Shown: positions 17,691-27,165, counted from the stretch's first letter. The stretch is 64,000 nt of DNA from Virgibacillus_O sediminis (GCF_042643265.1 NZ_JBHRRZ010000040.1:220646-284645); one strand, 5' to 3'. Notes: a model not told the origin generated them from the sequence alone. Numbers and translations: made by a program.

Positions 17691-17955
17691 ATAATGAAAG
17701 GGGTTGGGAAAAATTGTTTAATCAAAAGAAAAAGCCGAACTAACTAAAAATCTTGTGAAATGGGAACACCCGCTGCGGAAATACACTTCGCTTTCCACGG
17801 GCGGCTGCTGAGCCTCCGAGTGCTATCGCACTTCGGGGTCTCACCTAGGCCTTTCCTCCCGTTGGAGTCTACGTATATTTCCTCCGCTGATTCAGTTCAT
17901 TGTTCATCTTTTGAGTAAAGCAATTTAGTCTTGTCACAACCCCTTCTTTCATAAC
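17691..17955. mobile_element. MITE-like palindromic repeat element, about 265 bp
   Basis: The ends form an imperfect inverted repeat: GAAAGGGGTTG near 17696-17706 and CAACCCCTTCTTTC near 17937-17950. Inside, GCGGAAATA (about 17775) pairs with TATTTCCTCCGC (about 17876), and a central hairpin CCGAGTGC-TATC-GCACTTCGG is flanked by GAGCCTC and GGGGTCTCAC. No coding frame is present. The core resembles a GC-rich repeat that I recall from many Bacillaceae genomes, but I could not search for copies. It sits between convergent ctaA and pycA, 13 bases from the pycA stop. Confidence 0.6.
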
Positions 17956-17967
17956 CTTGTTGAAAAG

Positions 17968-20900
17968 TTATTCAAACTCTATAAGCAAATCGTCTACCGC
18001 GATGGTATCTCCCTTGCTTACGTAAACTTCTTTTATTACTCCTGAGTAAGGCGCTTGTACAGTGGTCTCCATCTTCATAGCTTCATTGATCAGTAGATAG
18101 TCGCCCTTGTTTACTTCATCGCCTTTTGCACAATTCACTTCTAAAACAGTGCCAGGCATTGTAGCCCCGATGTGTTTATCATTTCTTTTATCTACTTTTT
18201 GCTTGGTAGCCAAGGCTGATTTAATGCTTTCATCCTTCACAACAATTTCTCTTCCTTGGCCATTGAGTTCGAAGTATACCACACGTGTACCGTCTTCCCT
18301 CGCTTCCGAAATGGAAACAAGCTTAACGATCAATGTCTTACCTTTCTCAATCTCCACTTCGATCTTTTCTCCAAGTTTCATACCGTAGAAGAAGGTCGGC
18401 GTATCCAACACGGACATGTCACCATAGGTTTCATAGAAATCATTATATTCATCGAATACTTTCGGATAGAGGGCATAAGCAATCAAGTCGAAGCTTGTCA
18501 CTTCACGACCGAGCTTATTATACAGCTCATCTCTGAGTGAATCGAAATCGATCGGATCCAGCAGTTCGCCCGGTCTAACAGTAATAGGCTCTCTTCCTTT
18601 AAGGATAATACGTTGAAGCTCTTCAGGAAATCCTTGGTACGGCTGACCAATATACCCTTGTACAAATTCAATGACCGATTCTGGGAAATCCAGGGATTCG
18701 CCGCGTTCATAAATATCCTCTTCTGACAAGTTATTTTGTACCATAAATAATGTCATATCTCCAATTACTTTGGAAGACGGTGTTACTTTCACTACATCAC
18801 CGAACATGTCATTTACTTTCCGGAACATTACCTTAACTTCATTCCAACAGTCTTCAAGCCCTACAGCCTTTGCCTGCTGCTTAAGGTTACTGTACTGTCC
18901 GCCTGGCATCTCATGCATATATATTTCTGTATGAGGAGCTTTCATCCCGCTTTCAAAGTCTTTGTAATACTCACGGATGCCTTCCCAATAATGGGAGAGT
19001 TCTTCATAATTATCTATGTCGACTTTTGGCTGACGTTCATTCCCTTCTAAGGCATGATACAGCGTCTGTGCACTCGGCTGGGAAGTCAGTCCGGCCATTG
19101 GGCCATTGGCAACATCCACTACATCCACTCCTGCCTCTACCGCACGTGCATATAGGTAAGTACCATTACCGCTTGTATCATGTGTATGAAGGTGTATAGG
19201 AAGATCCGTGCTTTCTTTAAGCGTGGAAATCAGCTGATATGCAGCCTCCGGTTTCAATAGTCCTGCCATATCTTTAATACCTAAGATATGTGCACCGGAC
19301 TCCTCTAATTCTTTTGCCAGATTGGTATAATAGCTGAGATCATATTTGGACCGGCCTTTATCGAGAATATCACCGGTATAACACATGGTCGCCTCGGCAA
19401 TTTTACCTGTTTCCCTGACTGATTCGATGGCCAGGGTCATCCCTTCTACCCAATTCAAGCTGTCGAAAATCCGAAAAACATCTATGCCGGCATTTGCACT
19501 TTTCTCTACAAATTCCTTAATTAGATTGTCCGGATAATTCTTATAGCCTACAGCATTGCTTGCACGCAACAGCATTTGCAGAAGGACATTCGGCATTTTC
19601 TGGCGCATATTAAGCAGTCTTTCCCATGGATCCTCTTTCAAGAAACGGTAGGCCACATCAAAGGTAGCCCCGCCCCACATTTCAACCGAAAACAAATTCG
19701 GAAGCATTCTTGCGGTCGGCTCAGCGATACGCTCAAGATCTTTGGAACGTACCCTTGTTGCTAGCAATGATTGATGGGCATCCCGGAAAGTAGTATCGGT
19801 CAGCAGAACCTCTTTTTGGCCCTTCAGCCATTTAGCTACTCCCTCAGGTCCTTGCTCGTCCAAAATCTGCTTCGTTCCACTTGGAATAGTCTCCAGTTTA
19901 TCAATTTTCGGAACAATAAGTTTAGGGAAGTCCGGCTTTCCTGTTTTTCCGATGCCATCCATACCATTGACAGTAGTATGCCCAATGTAATTCAGCATCT
20001 TGGTACCGCGGTCCTTACGCCGTGGGAACACAAATAACTCTGGTGTCTCATCAACAAAATTGGTATTATACTCCGCATTTAGGAACTTTTCATGCAGAAT
20101 AACATTTTCCAAGAATGGTATATTAGTCTTAATTCCTCGAATACGGAACTCTTTAAGATTACGCACCATCTTCAACGCAGCCTGCTCAAACGTTAATGCC
20201 CATGTTGAAACTTTAACAAGCAGTGAATCATAATGCGGGGAAATTACAGCACCCTGGAAACCATTCCCGGCATCTAGACGAACTCCAAAGCCACCGCCTG
20301 TACGATATGCCATGATACGGCCAGTATCAGGCATGAAATTATTGAGCGGATCCTCCGTGGTAACCCTGGATTGGATAGCGTAGCCGCTGGTTCTGATATC
20401 TTTCTGCTCAGGGATGCCGATTTCGGAACTATGCAATCCTAGTCCTTTAGCAACCTTGATTTGGGTCTGAACGATATCCACCCCAGTAATCATTTCGGTA
20501 ATGGTGTGTTCTACCTGAACTCTTGGGTTCACTTCAATAAAGAAAAATTCCTCATCTGTCACAAGAAATTCAACTGTACCTGCGTTTTTATAATTCACAT
20601 TTTTCATCAAGTCGACAGCCGCCTGACAGATTTCCTCCCTAAGCTCATCTTTAAGAGACAAACTTGGTGCAACTTCTACAAGCTTCTGATGCCTACGCTG
20701 TACAGAGCAATCCCTCTCATACAAGTGCACGAGGTTCCCATCATGGTCGCCGATGATTTGAACTTCTATGTGTTTTGGATTCTCTATGAATTTCTCCAAG
20801 TAAACTTCATCGTTGCCAAAAGCTGCTTTCGCTTCCGACTTGGCCCGGTCGTAAGATTCAGATAATTCCCCTTCACTTCGAACAATCCTCATGCCGCGTC

Positions 20901-21411
20901 CGCCGCCGCCAAGTGAAGCTTTTATGATAATAGGATATCCATGCTCTTTCCCGAAATTTTTTGCTTCCTCCAATGAACCTATTGCTCCATCAGTACCTGG
21001 AATAACAGGAATTCCAGCATCAATTGCCTGCTCTCTCGCTTTAACTTTATCCCCAAACATATTGAGGTGTTCACTTGTAGGCCCAATGAATATGATTCCC
21101 TCTTCTTCACAACGACGGGCAAAATCGATATTTTCGGACAAAAAGCCATAGCCCGGATGAATAGCATCCACTTCGACTTCTTTCGCTAGCTTGATAATCC
21201 CTTCAATGTCAAGATAAGCATCGATCGGCTTCTTTCCCTCGCCGACCAAATATGCTTCGTCGGCCTTGAAGCGATGGTATGCTTCTGTATCCTCTTTTGA
21301 ATAGACTGCAACGGTACGAATATTCAGTTCGGTGCACGCCCTAAATACACGTATTGCAATCTCACCTCTGTTAGCAACAAGCACCTTATTTATTTGTTGT
21401 AATTCACCCAT
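17968..21411 (-). CDS. pycA: Pyruvate carboxylase
   Basis: Biotin enzyme that carboxylates pyruvate to oxaloacetate and refills the TCA cycle. Domains in order: biotin carboxylase (KVLVANRGEIAIRVFRA at the start, then the glycine-rich GGGGRGMR loop), carboxyltransferase (LLTDTTFRDAHQS and the HTHDTSGN metal site) and a C-terminal biotinyl domain with EAMKMET, Lys at about 1113. With the ATG at 21411 (GGAGGAGG upstream) the protein has 1147 residues, the usual size. The frame stays open a further 95 codons into ftsW, but that extension is not coding. In B. subtilis, c-di-AMP-free DarB, also encoded here, stimulates this enzyme. Confidence 0.98.
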   Translation of the reverse strand: MGELQQINKVLVANRGEIAIRVFRACTELNIRTVAVYSKEDTEAYHRFKADEAYLVGEGKKPIDAYLDIEGIIKLAKEVEVDAIHPGYGFLSENIDFARRCEEEGIIFIGPTSEHLNMFGDKVKAREQAIDAGIPVIPGTDGAIGSLEEAKNFGKEHGYPIIIKASLGGGGRGMRIVRSEGELSESYDRAKSEAKAAFGNDEVYLEKFIENPKHIEVQIIGDHDGNLVHLYERDCSVQRRHQKLVEVAPSLSLKDELREEICQAAVDLMKNVNYKNAGTVEFLVTDEEFFFIEVNPRVQVEHTITEMITGVDIVQTQIKVAKGLGLHSSEIGIPEQKDIRTSGYAIQSRVTTEDPLNNFMPDTGRIMAYRTGGGFGVRLDAGNGFQGAVISPHYDSLLVKVSTWALTFEQAALKMVRNLKEFRIRGIKTNIPFLENVILHEKFLNAEYNTNFVDETPELFVFPRRKDRGTKMLNYIGHTTVNGMDGIGKTGKPDFPKLIVPKIDKLETIPSGTKQILDEQGPEGVAKWLKGQKEVLLTDTTFRDAHQSLLATRVRSKDLERIAEPTARMLPNLFSVEMWGGATFDVAYRFLKEDPWERLLNMRQKMPNVLLQMLLRASNAVGYKNYPDNLIKEFVEKSANAGIDVFRIFDSLNWVEGMTLAIESVRETGKIAEATMCYTGDILDKGRSKYDLSYYTNLAKELEESGAHILGIKDMAGLLKPEAAYQLISTLKESTDLPIHLHTHDTSGNGTYLYARAVEAGVDVVDVANGPMAGLTSQPSAQTLYHALEGNERQPKVDIDNYEELSHYWEGIREYYKDFESGMKAPHTEIYMHEMPGGQYSNLKQQAKAVGLEDCWNEVKVMFRKVNDMFGDVVKVTPSSKVIGDMTLFMVQNNLSEEDIYERGESLDFPESVIEFVQGYIGQPYQGFPEELQRIILKGREPITVRPGELLDPIDFDSLRDELYNKLGREVTSFDLIAYALYPKVFDEYNDFYETYGDMSVLDTPTFFYGMKLGEKIEVEIEKGKTLIVKLVSISEAREDGTRVVYFELNGQGREIVVKDESIKSALATKQKVDKRNDKHIGATMPGTVLEVNCAKGDEVNKGDYLLINEAMKMETTVQAPYSGVIKEVYVSKGDTIAVDDLLIEFE

Positions 21412-22589
21412 TTTTTTCCTCCTCCATGAATAGTTGTGTCTTTTTCTGTCATTCTTTTTCTGTCTGTTGCCTCTTGTCTTGTTGTACCTTCCCTGTTGAC
21501 GTTCATGGCTATGTTGTTCAAAATCCCCATAGATGCCATCAACACCATAAGCGAGGAGCCTCCATAACTGACAAACGGGAGAGTAACTCCAGTGATGGGA
21601 AGGATTCCGCTGATGGACCCTAAATTGATGAATGCTTGAATGCCTACCATAGAAGAAATCCCTATAGCAAGCAGTGACCCGAAGCTGTCTTGACACTTTC
21701 GTGCGATAAATAATCCTCTAAGCACAATGACAGCAAGCAGTCCGATAACTATTACCACGCCGAGAAAGCCCAGTTCTTCTGCAATGATTGCCATGATGAA
21801 ATCAGTATGTCCTTCCATCAAATAGCCAAGCTTTTGGACACTTTGACCGAGCCCTTCTCCGGTAATCCCTCCAACCCCAATAGCAAGATACGACTGAATA
21901 AGCTGATAACCGCTTGAATCGGGCGCCTGGAACGGCTGATAAGCCCCTGTAAACCTTTCAATTCTGGTTTCAGTAATCATATTCGGTATTGCTATCGCAA
22001 TTATGATCATACCTAGGAGCATAAGCCATAATAAGTGTTTAAAACGAATTCCAGAACTGAAAATCACCGTACAGGCAATCAGAAAAATAATTGCGGCTGT
22101 TCCAATATCCGGCTGCAACACAATCAAACCAAGAATACCCACAGTCATAACCAGAGGGGGCAGCACTCCCGTGGAAAACTGACTGATATAATTCTGTTTT
22201 TTTGAATACACTGATGCCAGATACAAAATCAGGGCAAGTTTTGCAAATTCCGCAGGTTGCAGGCTGAGAGGACCAATTGTGAACCAAGATCTGGCATTAT
22301 TGACGGTGTTGCCAAAAAGGAGAACACCTATGAGTAATAGAATAACACCAATGATTATAATTTTCATTAATTTTTGATAATATTTGTATGGAAATAGGGC
22401 ACATGACCCAAAAACGACCAGACCCATGCTGAACCATATAGACTGCCTCACAAGGTAATGGGTGCTATCATGGCCTTCTACCACAGCGACTACCATACTG
22501 GCACTGTAGACCATGACCAAGCCAAAAGCTGCTAAAACAATAGGTGTAAAACTCAGTGTGAAGTCATAATCCTTTAATTTTTTCATCAT
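21390..22589 (-). CDS. ftsW: Septal peptidoglycan polymerase FtsW
   Basis: SEDS-family glycosyltransferase that makes septal peptidoglycan. The 399-residue protein has about ten membrane helices, the family signatures LQPAEFAKLALI and LQPDIGTAAI, the GHTDFIMAIIAEELG block and the late LPFVSYGGSSL. The start ATG at 22589 has GGGGAG 7 bases upstream. Its last 22 bases overlap the pycA start in another frame. The place next to ylaN and pycA identifies it as the ftsW of this group rather than rodA or spoVE. Confidence 0.93.
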   Translation of the reverse strand: MMKKLKDYDFTLSFTPIVLAAFGLVMVYSASMVVAVVEGHDSTHYLVRQSIWFSMGLVVFGSCALFPYKYYQKLMKIIIIGVILLLIGVLLFGNTVNNARSWFTIGPLSLQPAEFAKLALILYLASVYSKKQNYISQFSTGVLPPLVMTVGILGLIVLQPDIGTAAIIFLIACTVIFSSGIRFKHLLWLMLLGMIIIAIAIPNMITETRIERFTGAYQPFQAPDSSGYQLIQSYLAIGVGGITGEGLGQSVQKLGYLMEGHTDFIMAIIAEELGFLGVVIVIGLLAVIVLRGLFIARKCQDSFGSLLAIGISSMVGIQAFINLGSISGILPITGVTLPFVSYGGSSLMVLMASMGILNNIAMNVNREGTTRQEATDRKRMTEKDTTIHGGGKKWVNYNK

Positions 22590-22773
22590 CTATTTTCTCC
22601 CCAAATATGTAAATATGTGATTCTCTGCTTATCATCTTCGGGTATGGATCAGCAAGGGACATGGTTTCCGTCTATAGCCTCCAATAGTTAGTACAGAGGT
22701 GTACTTACAGGATAATATGAAGGTGTATTAAACTTGGGAATTCCGCAATCAGTTCAATGCGTTCCTTATGTGC

Positions 22774-22811
22774 AAAAAAACCTTGCCGTTTTAACATGCA
22801 GGCAAAGTTTT
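22774..22811 (-). terminator. Terminator of ylaN
   Basis: On the minus strand CTTTGCC pairs with GGCAAGG and a run of seven T follows. It lies about 45 bases after the ylaN stop codon. Confidence 0.7.
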
Positions 22812-22854
22812 TGCTTGGTCACATAGCGCCTAAACATGATATATTCACACCATG

Positions 22855-23136
22855 TTACAGAGATTTTTGTGCTGCTTCATGCAGTATATTAAGCTTTTTC
22901 TCCAGATTTTCGAGAAGCTCTTTGCCTTCATCTTCACTGATCAAGTCTAATCTCACAGCAAAATCGATTTCTCGGGACAAACCAAACATCTGTGTATCCA
23001 GGACATCCTCATATACAGGACATTGCGGCATGGTCAGATTATCTATTTGAACTTCTATCAGTCGCAAAATTTTTTCTGCATCAGCCTTTAGAAGGGCATG
23101 AGCTTTTTCACGATGATTTAAGGTCACCTCAGGCAT
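22855..23136 (-). CDS. ylaN: YlaN, UPF0358 iron-homeostasis protein
   Basis: A 93-residue helical protein of the UPF0358 family. Conserved blocks are KADAEKILRLIEVQIDNLT and QMFGLSREIDFAVRLDLI. Recent work in B. subtilis describes YlaN as an iron-responsive partner of Fur that is essential under iron limitation (knowledge, not visible in the sequence). The ATG at 23136 is used; a TTG directly before it is also possible, both after a G-rich ribosome site. It lies upstream of ftsW, separated by its own terminator. Confidence 0.93.
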   Translation of the reverse strand: MPEVTLNHREKAHALLKADAEKILRLIEVQIDNLTMPQCPVYEDVLDTQMFGLSREIDFAVRLDLISEDEGKELLENLEKKLNILHEAAQKSL

Positions 23137-23307
23137 CAACTTAATCCCCCCCGCGAAAAGACTTCTTACTATATATTTATCTTAGCGGTAGAAGAGCGAA
23201 AATGCAAATAAAATTATAATTACCAGTACAGAAATAAACTTACCTGGTGAAAAATGGCCGTCTGTCTGCTATCCTTGAAATTGATACATATTTGAGGAGT
23301 GAGTATA

Positions 23308-23793
23308 ATGATCGTACCAATCAAAGGAAATGTTTCCTATTCTATTACCTTGGATCCGACTGTGTGGATATTTGATGACCGCAAAGTACTACTTGAAGAA
23401 GCATTCAGCGGCCATACTAAAGTTGCAGAGAAAGACGAAGACGAAGCTGCTTCCGAGAGATTCAACCGGGAAGTTTACCAGCATCAGATTAAGCCTCCAG
23501 TCAACAAAAGCATCTCCAGGATGGAAGGCAAAGAAATATTAGCCAATTCTTATGTAATGCCAATCGAGGATTTTCTGCAACATGCAGAAATTAACCCGGG
23601 AGCAGTTGATGCAACCCTCGTGACCAAAGACGGAGAACACCGGTTATCACTCGATGAACTTCAAAATTCCTATTTCCTTTTCGCCGTAGACGGGAAGCCA
23701 TTAAAAGAAGATGGTCCCGTCCATGTCTATTACGGAGATGGATCCAACCAAAAAGACCCGATCAAAAATGTTTTTGAAATCATCATCAATTAA
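23308..23793 (+). CDS. ylaL: YlaL-like conserved protein
   Basis: A soluble protein of about 161 residues, placed exactly where ylaL lies in B. subtilis and divergent from ylaN. It begins MIVPIKGNVSYSITLDPTVWIFDDRK and has no signal or membrane segment. Its function is unknown. The ATG at 23308 is preferred, as GGAG lies 8 bases upstream; the GTG at 23299 overlaps the ribosome site. The symbol rests on position and general resemblance. Confidence 0.75.
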   Translation: MIVPIKGNVSYSITLDPTVWIFDDRKVLLEEAFSGHTKVAEKDEDEAASERFNREVYQHQIKPPVNKSISRMEGKEILANSYVMPIEDFLQHAEINPGAVDATLVTKDGEHRLSLDELQNSYFLFAVDGKPLKEDGPVHVYYGDGSNQKDPIKNVFEIIIN

Positions 23794-23820
23794 ATGTCAA
23801 AATTCCATATTTTATCTAGT

Positions 23821-23850
23821 GGGTGTAACATGTCCGTTACACCCTATTTT
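23821..23850 (+). terminator. Terminator of ylaL
   Basis: A perfect 9-bp stem (23821-23829 with 23836-23844) followed by TATTTT. Confidence 0.75.
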
Positions 23851-24048
23851 ACGAGTCAAAGAGCTTTACATCCACTTATAGAATGCCCACGCCATACTCC
23901 TTTATCATCTGTACTCCCCTGTATCCTTAAACTCCTTTTCCGGCAACAGATCTTCATCTATCATGCTGATTTCACCTATTTTCCGTATAGATATGGTGTT
24001 ATCTCCGCAAACTATCTCTACCGGATACACTAATAGGAGGAATGCTTG

Positions 24049-24648
24049 ATGATAATACGAATGGGAATTCTCGCAATGTCCCTGTTTGTTGTATTAATCG
24101 GATGTCAGCAAAACGAGGAAGAAGAACCCCTCGCCCAGAAGGATCAAGGAAACAATAACATGATGCAGGTAGAGAATTCGGCTCCTGCAGAAAGAGAGGA
24201 ATTAAACAATACACAAATTGCTGACCGTTTAGCAAACCTGGCTAACGATGTACCCAATGTGGAAGATGCTACGGCAGTCGTTGCTGGACCATATGCGGTG
24301 GTTGGTATTGACGTAGATAAGGATTTGGACCGTTCCAGGGTAGGAACAATAAAATATTCAGTACTGGAAGCACTCTATCACGATCCATATGGTAAAACCG
24401 CTGTCGTTGTTGCAGATGCCGATGGGAATGAACGAATCCGTGATATGGCAGATAAAATCCGGCAAGGGCATCCAGTGCAAGGGGTAGTCGATGAGGTGGC
24501 TGCTATTGTTGGAAGATACATGCCTGATTTTCCCATCGATGAAGACAGAGCACAGGAACCTGATCAGAACAAGCAAATAATACCCGAAAATGAGGAACGG
24601 CAATTAGAGGAAGTAGAAGAAGAACAATCCAAGCCTCCAACTGAATAG
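24049..24648 (+). CDS. ylaJ: YhcN/YlaJ family sporulation lipoprotein
   Basis: About 199 residues. The lipobox VLIGC is near residue 20, an acidic linker follows, and then the YhcN/YlaJ domain (IADRLANLANDVPNVEDATAVVAGPYAVVGIDVD). The tail is again acidic and proline-rich. Family members are forespore lipoproteins found in spore membranes and affecting germination. The ATG at 24049 lies 8 bases after AGGAGG; the TTG just before it is less well placed. Confidence 0.88.
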   Translation: MIIRMGILAMSLFVVLIGCQQNEEEEPLAQKDQGNNNMMQVENSAPAEREELNNTQIADRLANLANDVPNVEDATAVVAGPYAVVGIDVDKDLDRSRVGTIKYSVLEALYHDPYGKTAVVVADADGNERIRDMADKIRQGHPVQGVVDEVAAIVGRYMPDFPIDEDRAQEPDQNKQIIPENEERQLEEVEEEQSKPPTE

Positions 24649-24651
24649 GAC

Positions 24652-24681
24652 AACAGGCGGATGCTAGTGCATCCGCCTGTT
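24652..24681. terminator. Bidirectional terminator after ylaJ
   Basis: A perfect 13-bp stem (24652-24664 with 24669-24681), loop TAGT, between two convergent genes. The T run is short on both sides. Confidence 0.75.
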
Positions 24682-24697
24682 TCATATGCTTCTACTT

Positions 24698-25012
24698 CTA
24701 ATCCTGCTGGTTTCCCAACACATTTTCATCTTTATGCTCATTATAATACTGAACACCAAATTGGGATCCTTCTGACACCATCTTTGAATTTGCAAGTAGT
24801 GCCGGGTCTTCTCCATCAGTCTGATCCGGTACACCAGCATCTTCGAACGTAGAATCGGTTTCCTGATTGTACATTTTTATTTGCTCTTTTACTTCGTCTA
24901 CTTTTCGGATGATCTTTTCCCGGTTTTGTTTATCTTTCAATAGATAACCTGCTGCGACAGCCCCTGCTGCTCCTGCCACACCTGCTGCTGTTAACATATT
25001 ACGCTTTTCCAT
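24698..25012 (-). CDS. Small YtxH-like membrane-anchored protein
   Basis: A 104-residue protein. Residues 7-25 form an Ala/Gly-rich membrane segment, followed by a basic stretch and an amphipathic helix (KIIRKVDEVKEQIK), then an acidic disordered tail. The layout resembles YtxH/YhaH-type general stress proteins, though I cannot claim homology. The ATG at 25012 is chosen for AAAGGGAG upstream; the longer frame to 25084 has no ribosome site. It converges on ylaJ. Confidence 0.7.
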   Translation of the reverse strand: MEKRNMLTAAGVAGAAGAVAAGYLLKDKQNREKIIRKVDEVKEQIKMYNQETDSTFEDAGVPDQTDGEDPALLANSKMVSEGSQFGVQYYNEHKDENVLGNQQD

Positions 25013-25146
25013 CGAATCTCCCTTTCCATTGCGTTTTTTTATATTGTACCCTGTTATAATTCTCTGAAACCTATCTATGCGCACCTTTAAGGAAATCGCT
25101 GTTTATGTTATAGTACTTACAAGCATTGAGTATTAGAGGTGACATC

Positions 25147-25350
25147 ATGCAGGTGAAATGTACGATCTGTGACAGTATCCATACACTGGAAGATGATTGC
25201 CTGGAGGCAAAGAGGCTGCGCAACCGAAGGATTCATATGTATCTTTGTCAAGAATGCCATGATCGAATTGAGGAAAAAACAAATCAGCGGCATGCTACAG
25301 GCAATTTTCATTTATATCGGGAAAAAAAGAAGAAAAAAGATTTTATCTGA
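25147..25350 (+). CDS. ylaI: YlaI, small zinc-ribbon protein
   Basis: A 67-residue protein of the YlaI (DUF2197) family. Two CxxC pairs (CTIC near the N-terminus and CQEC near residue 35) form a probable zinc ribbon; the C-terminus is lysine-rich. Function unknown. The ATG at 25147 has AGAGGTGA upstream; the TTG at 25126 is too far out. Position between ylaH and ylaJ agrees with B. subtilis. Confidence 0.85.
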   Translation: MQVKCTICDSIHTLEDDCLEAKRLRNRRIHMYLCQECHDRIEEKTNQRHATGNFHLYREKKKKKDFI

Positions 25351-25434
25351 TTGCACGGGACCATACTATATATAACTTAATATGGCAGCACCTCCAATTA
25401 TAGGTGCCTTGTCATTTTGTGCATCATAAGCATT

Positions 25435-25461
25435 AAAAAACGCTCTCGAGGAGCGTTTTTT
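25435..25461. terminator. Bidirectional terminator between ylaI and ylaH
   Basis: A stem of eleven pairs (AAAAAACGCTC with GAGCGTTTTTT) around a 5-base loop. The right arm reaches the ylaH stop codon. T runs are present on both strands. Confidence 0.85.
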
Positions 25462-25771
25462 AATTGCTGTCTTGCGCCTTCCGCTGTTGAAACATGCGGA
25501 ACCGGTAAATGCCCAAAACAATCGTTATTATGATAAGACTTTCGGTAATCGGCAGGTTGAAAATGCTGAAAATAGTTATAACATATGTTCCAATCGCCAG
25601 CAGGATATAGACAAATACTGTTTTTAAAAGTGACAGCTTCCTGGCAAACCCAAGTTGATAAGCGACAGCCGCAAAAATCAGATTCAATACATAAAATACA
25701 GCGAATATATGTTCCGTACCAAAACTGTTCAATATGATTTCGAAGAGAAACGTAAAATTTACATCTTCCAT
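25460..25771 (-). CDS. ylaH: YlaH-like membrane protein
   Basis: A 103-residue protein with three membrane helices, matching the YlaH-like family: an N-terminal FEIILNSFGTEHI segment, then FAVFYVLNLIFAAVAYQLGFARKL. Function unknown. GGGGGAT lies upstream of the ATG at 25771. The overlapping minus-strand frame reaching 25784 is a shadow. Confidence 0.85.
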   Translation of the reverse strand: MEDVNFTFLFEIILNSFGTEHIFAVFYVLNLIFAAVAYQLGFARKLSLLKTVFVYILLAIGTYVITIFSIFNLPITESLIIITIVLGIYRFRMFQQRKAQDSN

Positions 25772-26026
25772 ATGTATCCCCCATTATGCTTATGGCACAC
25801 AGCCATTGTTAGATTCTTGTCTATCATACTAAATCTTCTACATTCATGCTAGTTAAATCGAGGAAATAATCGATAGCGCTCCGGGTATTCCCCTGCTTCC
25901 ATTAGTCTCATGATACCCTTTACACCGCCTGGCATCTGTAAGATCCCTTAATTCCTGACTGCAAATAATTTTGAATAACCTTAAAATTGCTATATACTTG
26001 GAACCATAATAGATAGAGGTGTTTTC

Positions 26027-26197
26027 ATGCGTAAAATTGATGTAAGAGCACTAGTTATGGCTTTTTTAGTTATTCTTATGTTCATACTTGTTGGGTTTGC
26101 CATCGCCTTACGGAGCTTTTGGCTAATTATTTTGTTCCTGGTTGTCGGCATGGCAATTATGATCTATGGTATCGCCCGAAAGCGAAAAAGAAAGTGA
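26027..26197 (+). CDS. ylaF: YlaF-like small membrane protein
   Basis: A 56-residue protein with two hydrophobic helices (residues 8-25 and 30-48) and a basic tail KRKRK. It resembles YlaF (DUF5325), the expected gene at this position. GAGGTG lies 7 bases before the ATG. Function unknown. It converges on the inositol monophosphatase gene. Confidence 0.75.
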   Translation: MRKIDVRALVMAFLVILMFILVGFAIALRSFWLIILFLVVGMAIMIYGIARKRKRK

Positions 26198-26215
26198 CAT
26201 ATCCGTCACTTTCTT
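26188..26215. terminator. Bidirectional terminator ylaF/yktC
   Basis: An 11-bp stem (26188-26198 with 26205-26215) that covers the stop codons of both convergent genes. Confidence 0.75.
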
Positions 26216-27015
26216 CCATGTTTAATATAAGAGTTTAGCAGTCTGTCCTGAATGGCCGGGTTACATGTTAATACGGAGTCCTTATCAAGCATATTTAACT
26301 CAGTTCCATCAATATTAGTAGTAACGCCCCCTGTCTCATTTACAAGCACAATTCCAGCGGCTACATCCCATGGAGCCAGATTCATGGATAAATAGCCATC
26401 CATAACGCCCTCAGCAACGAAGGCGAATTCTAAAGCAGCAGAACCATATGTCCTTGTGCCTCGAATATCCTTTACAAATTGCTGCATTCGCTTCTCTTCT
26501 ACCAGCCGATTTTCGCAAAGCCAGAAATGGTTCAGTCCAAAGACCGCTTCCTCAAATTGTTTGTTTCGGTCCATCTGAGAAAGGAGGACATCATTTTTAT
26601 AAGCCCCTTCTCCTCGCTTAGCCTGATACATATTATCTGCCATAACATCATAAATCAGACCTATTTCCCCTACACCTTCTTCATAAATTGCAACAGAAAT
26701 GGCAAAGTTTCTTTTTTGATGAACGAAATTCATGGTTCCATCGATTGGATCTATAATCCAGACAATGCCTCCCAGCGAATCCAGTTCATCTCCAAAACCT
26801 TCTTCACTCAATATGGAATGGCCGGGGTATTTCTGTTTAATATGATTGGCAAAAAACTCCTCTGTTTCTTTATCCATAGCGGTAACCAGGTCATTTGGAT
26901 TGGACTTTGTGTCAATTTGAAGAGGATCATTGATCTTTTCACGGATGTTCTTTCCCGCCTCAAGCACCCAGTCCTTTGCCTGGTCAAACAACTTGTCCCG
27001 TTTCTCTTTATCCAT
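26206..27015 (-). CDS. yktC: Inositol monophosphatase family protein (YktC/SuhB)
   Basis: A magnesium-dependent phosphatase of 269 residues that hydrolyses inositol-1-phosphate and related phosphates. Metal-site motifs are visible: EEGFGDE (about 70-76), WIIDPIDGTMNFVH (about 86-99) and APWDVAAGIVLV (about 215-226). B. subtilis YktC is the orthologue by position. GGAGGAAT precedes the ATG. Confidence 0.92.
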   Translation of the reverse strand: MDKEKRDKLFDQAKDWVLEAGKNIREKINDPLQIDTKSNPNDLVTAMDKETEEFFANHIKQKYPGHSILSEEGFGDELDSLGGIVWIIDPIDGTMNFVHQKRNFAISVAIYEEGVGEIGLIYDVMADNMYQAKRGEGAYKNDVLLSQMDRNKQFEEAVFGLNHFWLCENRLVEEKRMQQFVKDIRGTRTYGSAALEFAFVAEGVMDGYLSMNLAPWDVAAGIVLVNETGGVTTNIDGTELNMLDKDSVLTCNPAIQDRLLNSYIKHGRK

Positions 27016-27165
27016 ATTTATTCCTCCACATGTATTCTATATCTATATTACCAGAAATTCAGCAGTAGAGTCAGTATATAGGGGCTCCATGTTATCCGAC
27101 AAATAAAAGCGGGAACCCTCCAAATGCTCATTGCTCAGCATCAGAGAGCTCCCTGACTGTATTGT

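Noticed and set aside
21412..21696. N-terminal extension of the pycA frame (about 95 codons)
   Set aside because: It lies inside ftsW in another frame, does not resemble any protein, and a strong ribosome site stands directly before the ATG at 21411.
26479..27081. 200-codon plus-strand frame antisense to yktC
   Set aside because: Shadow of the inositol monophosphatase gene; no ribosome site.
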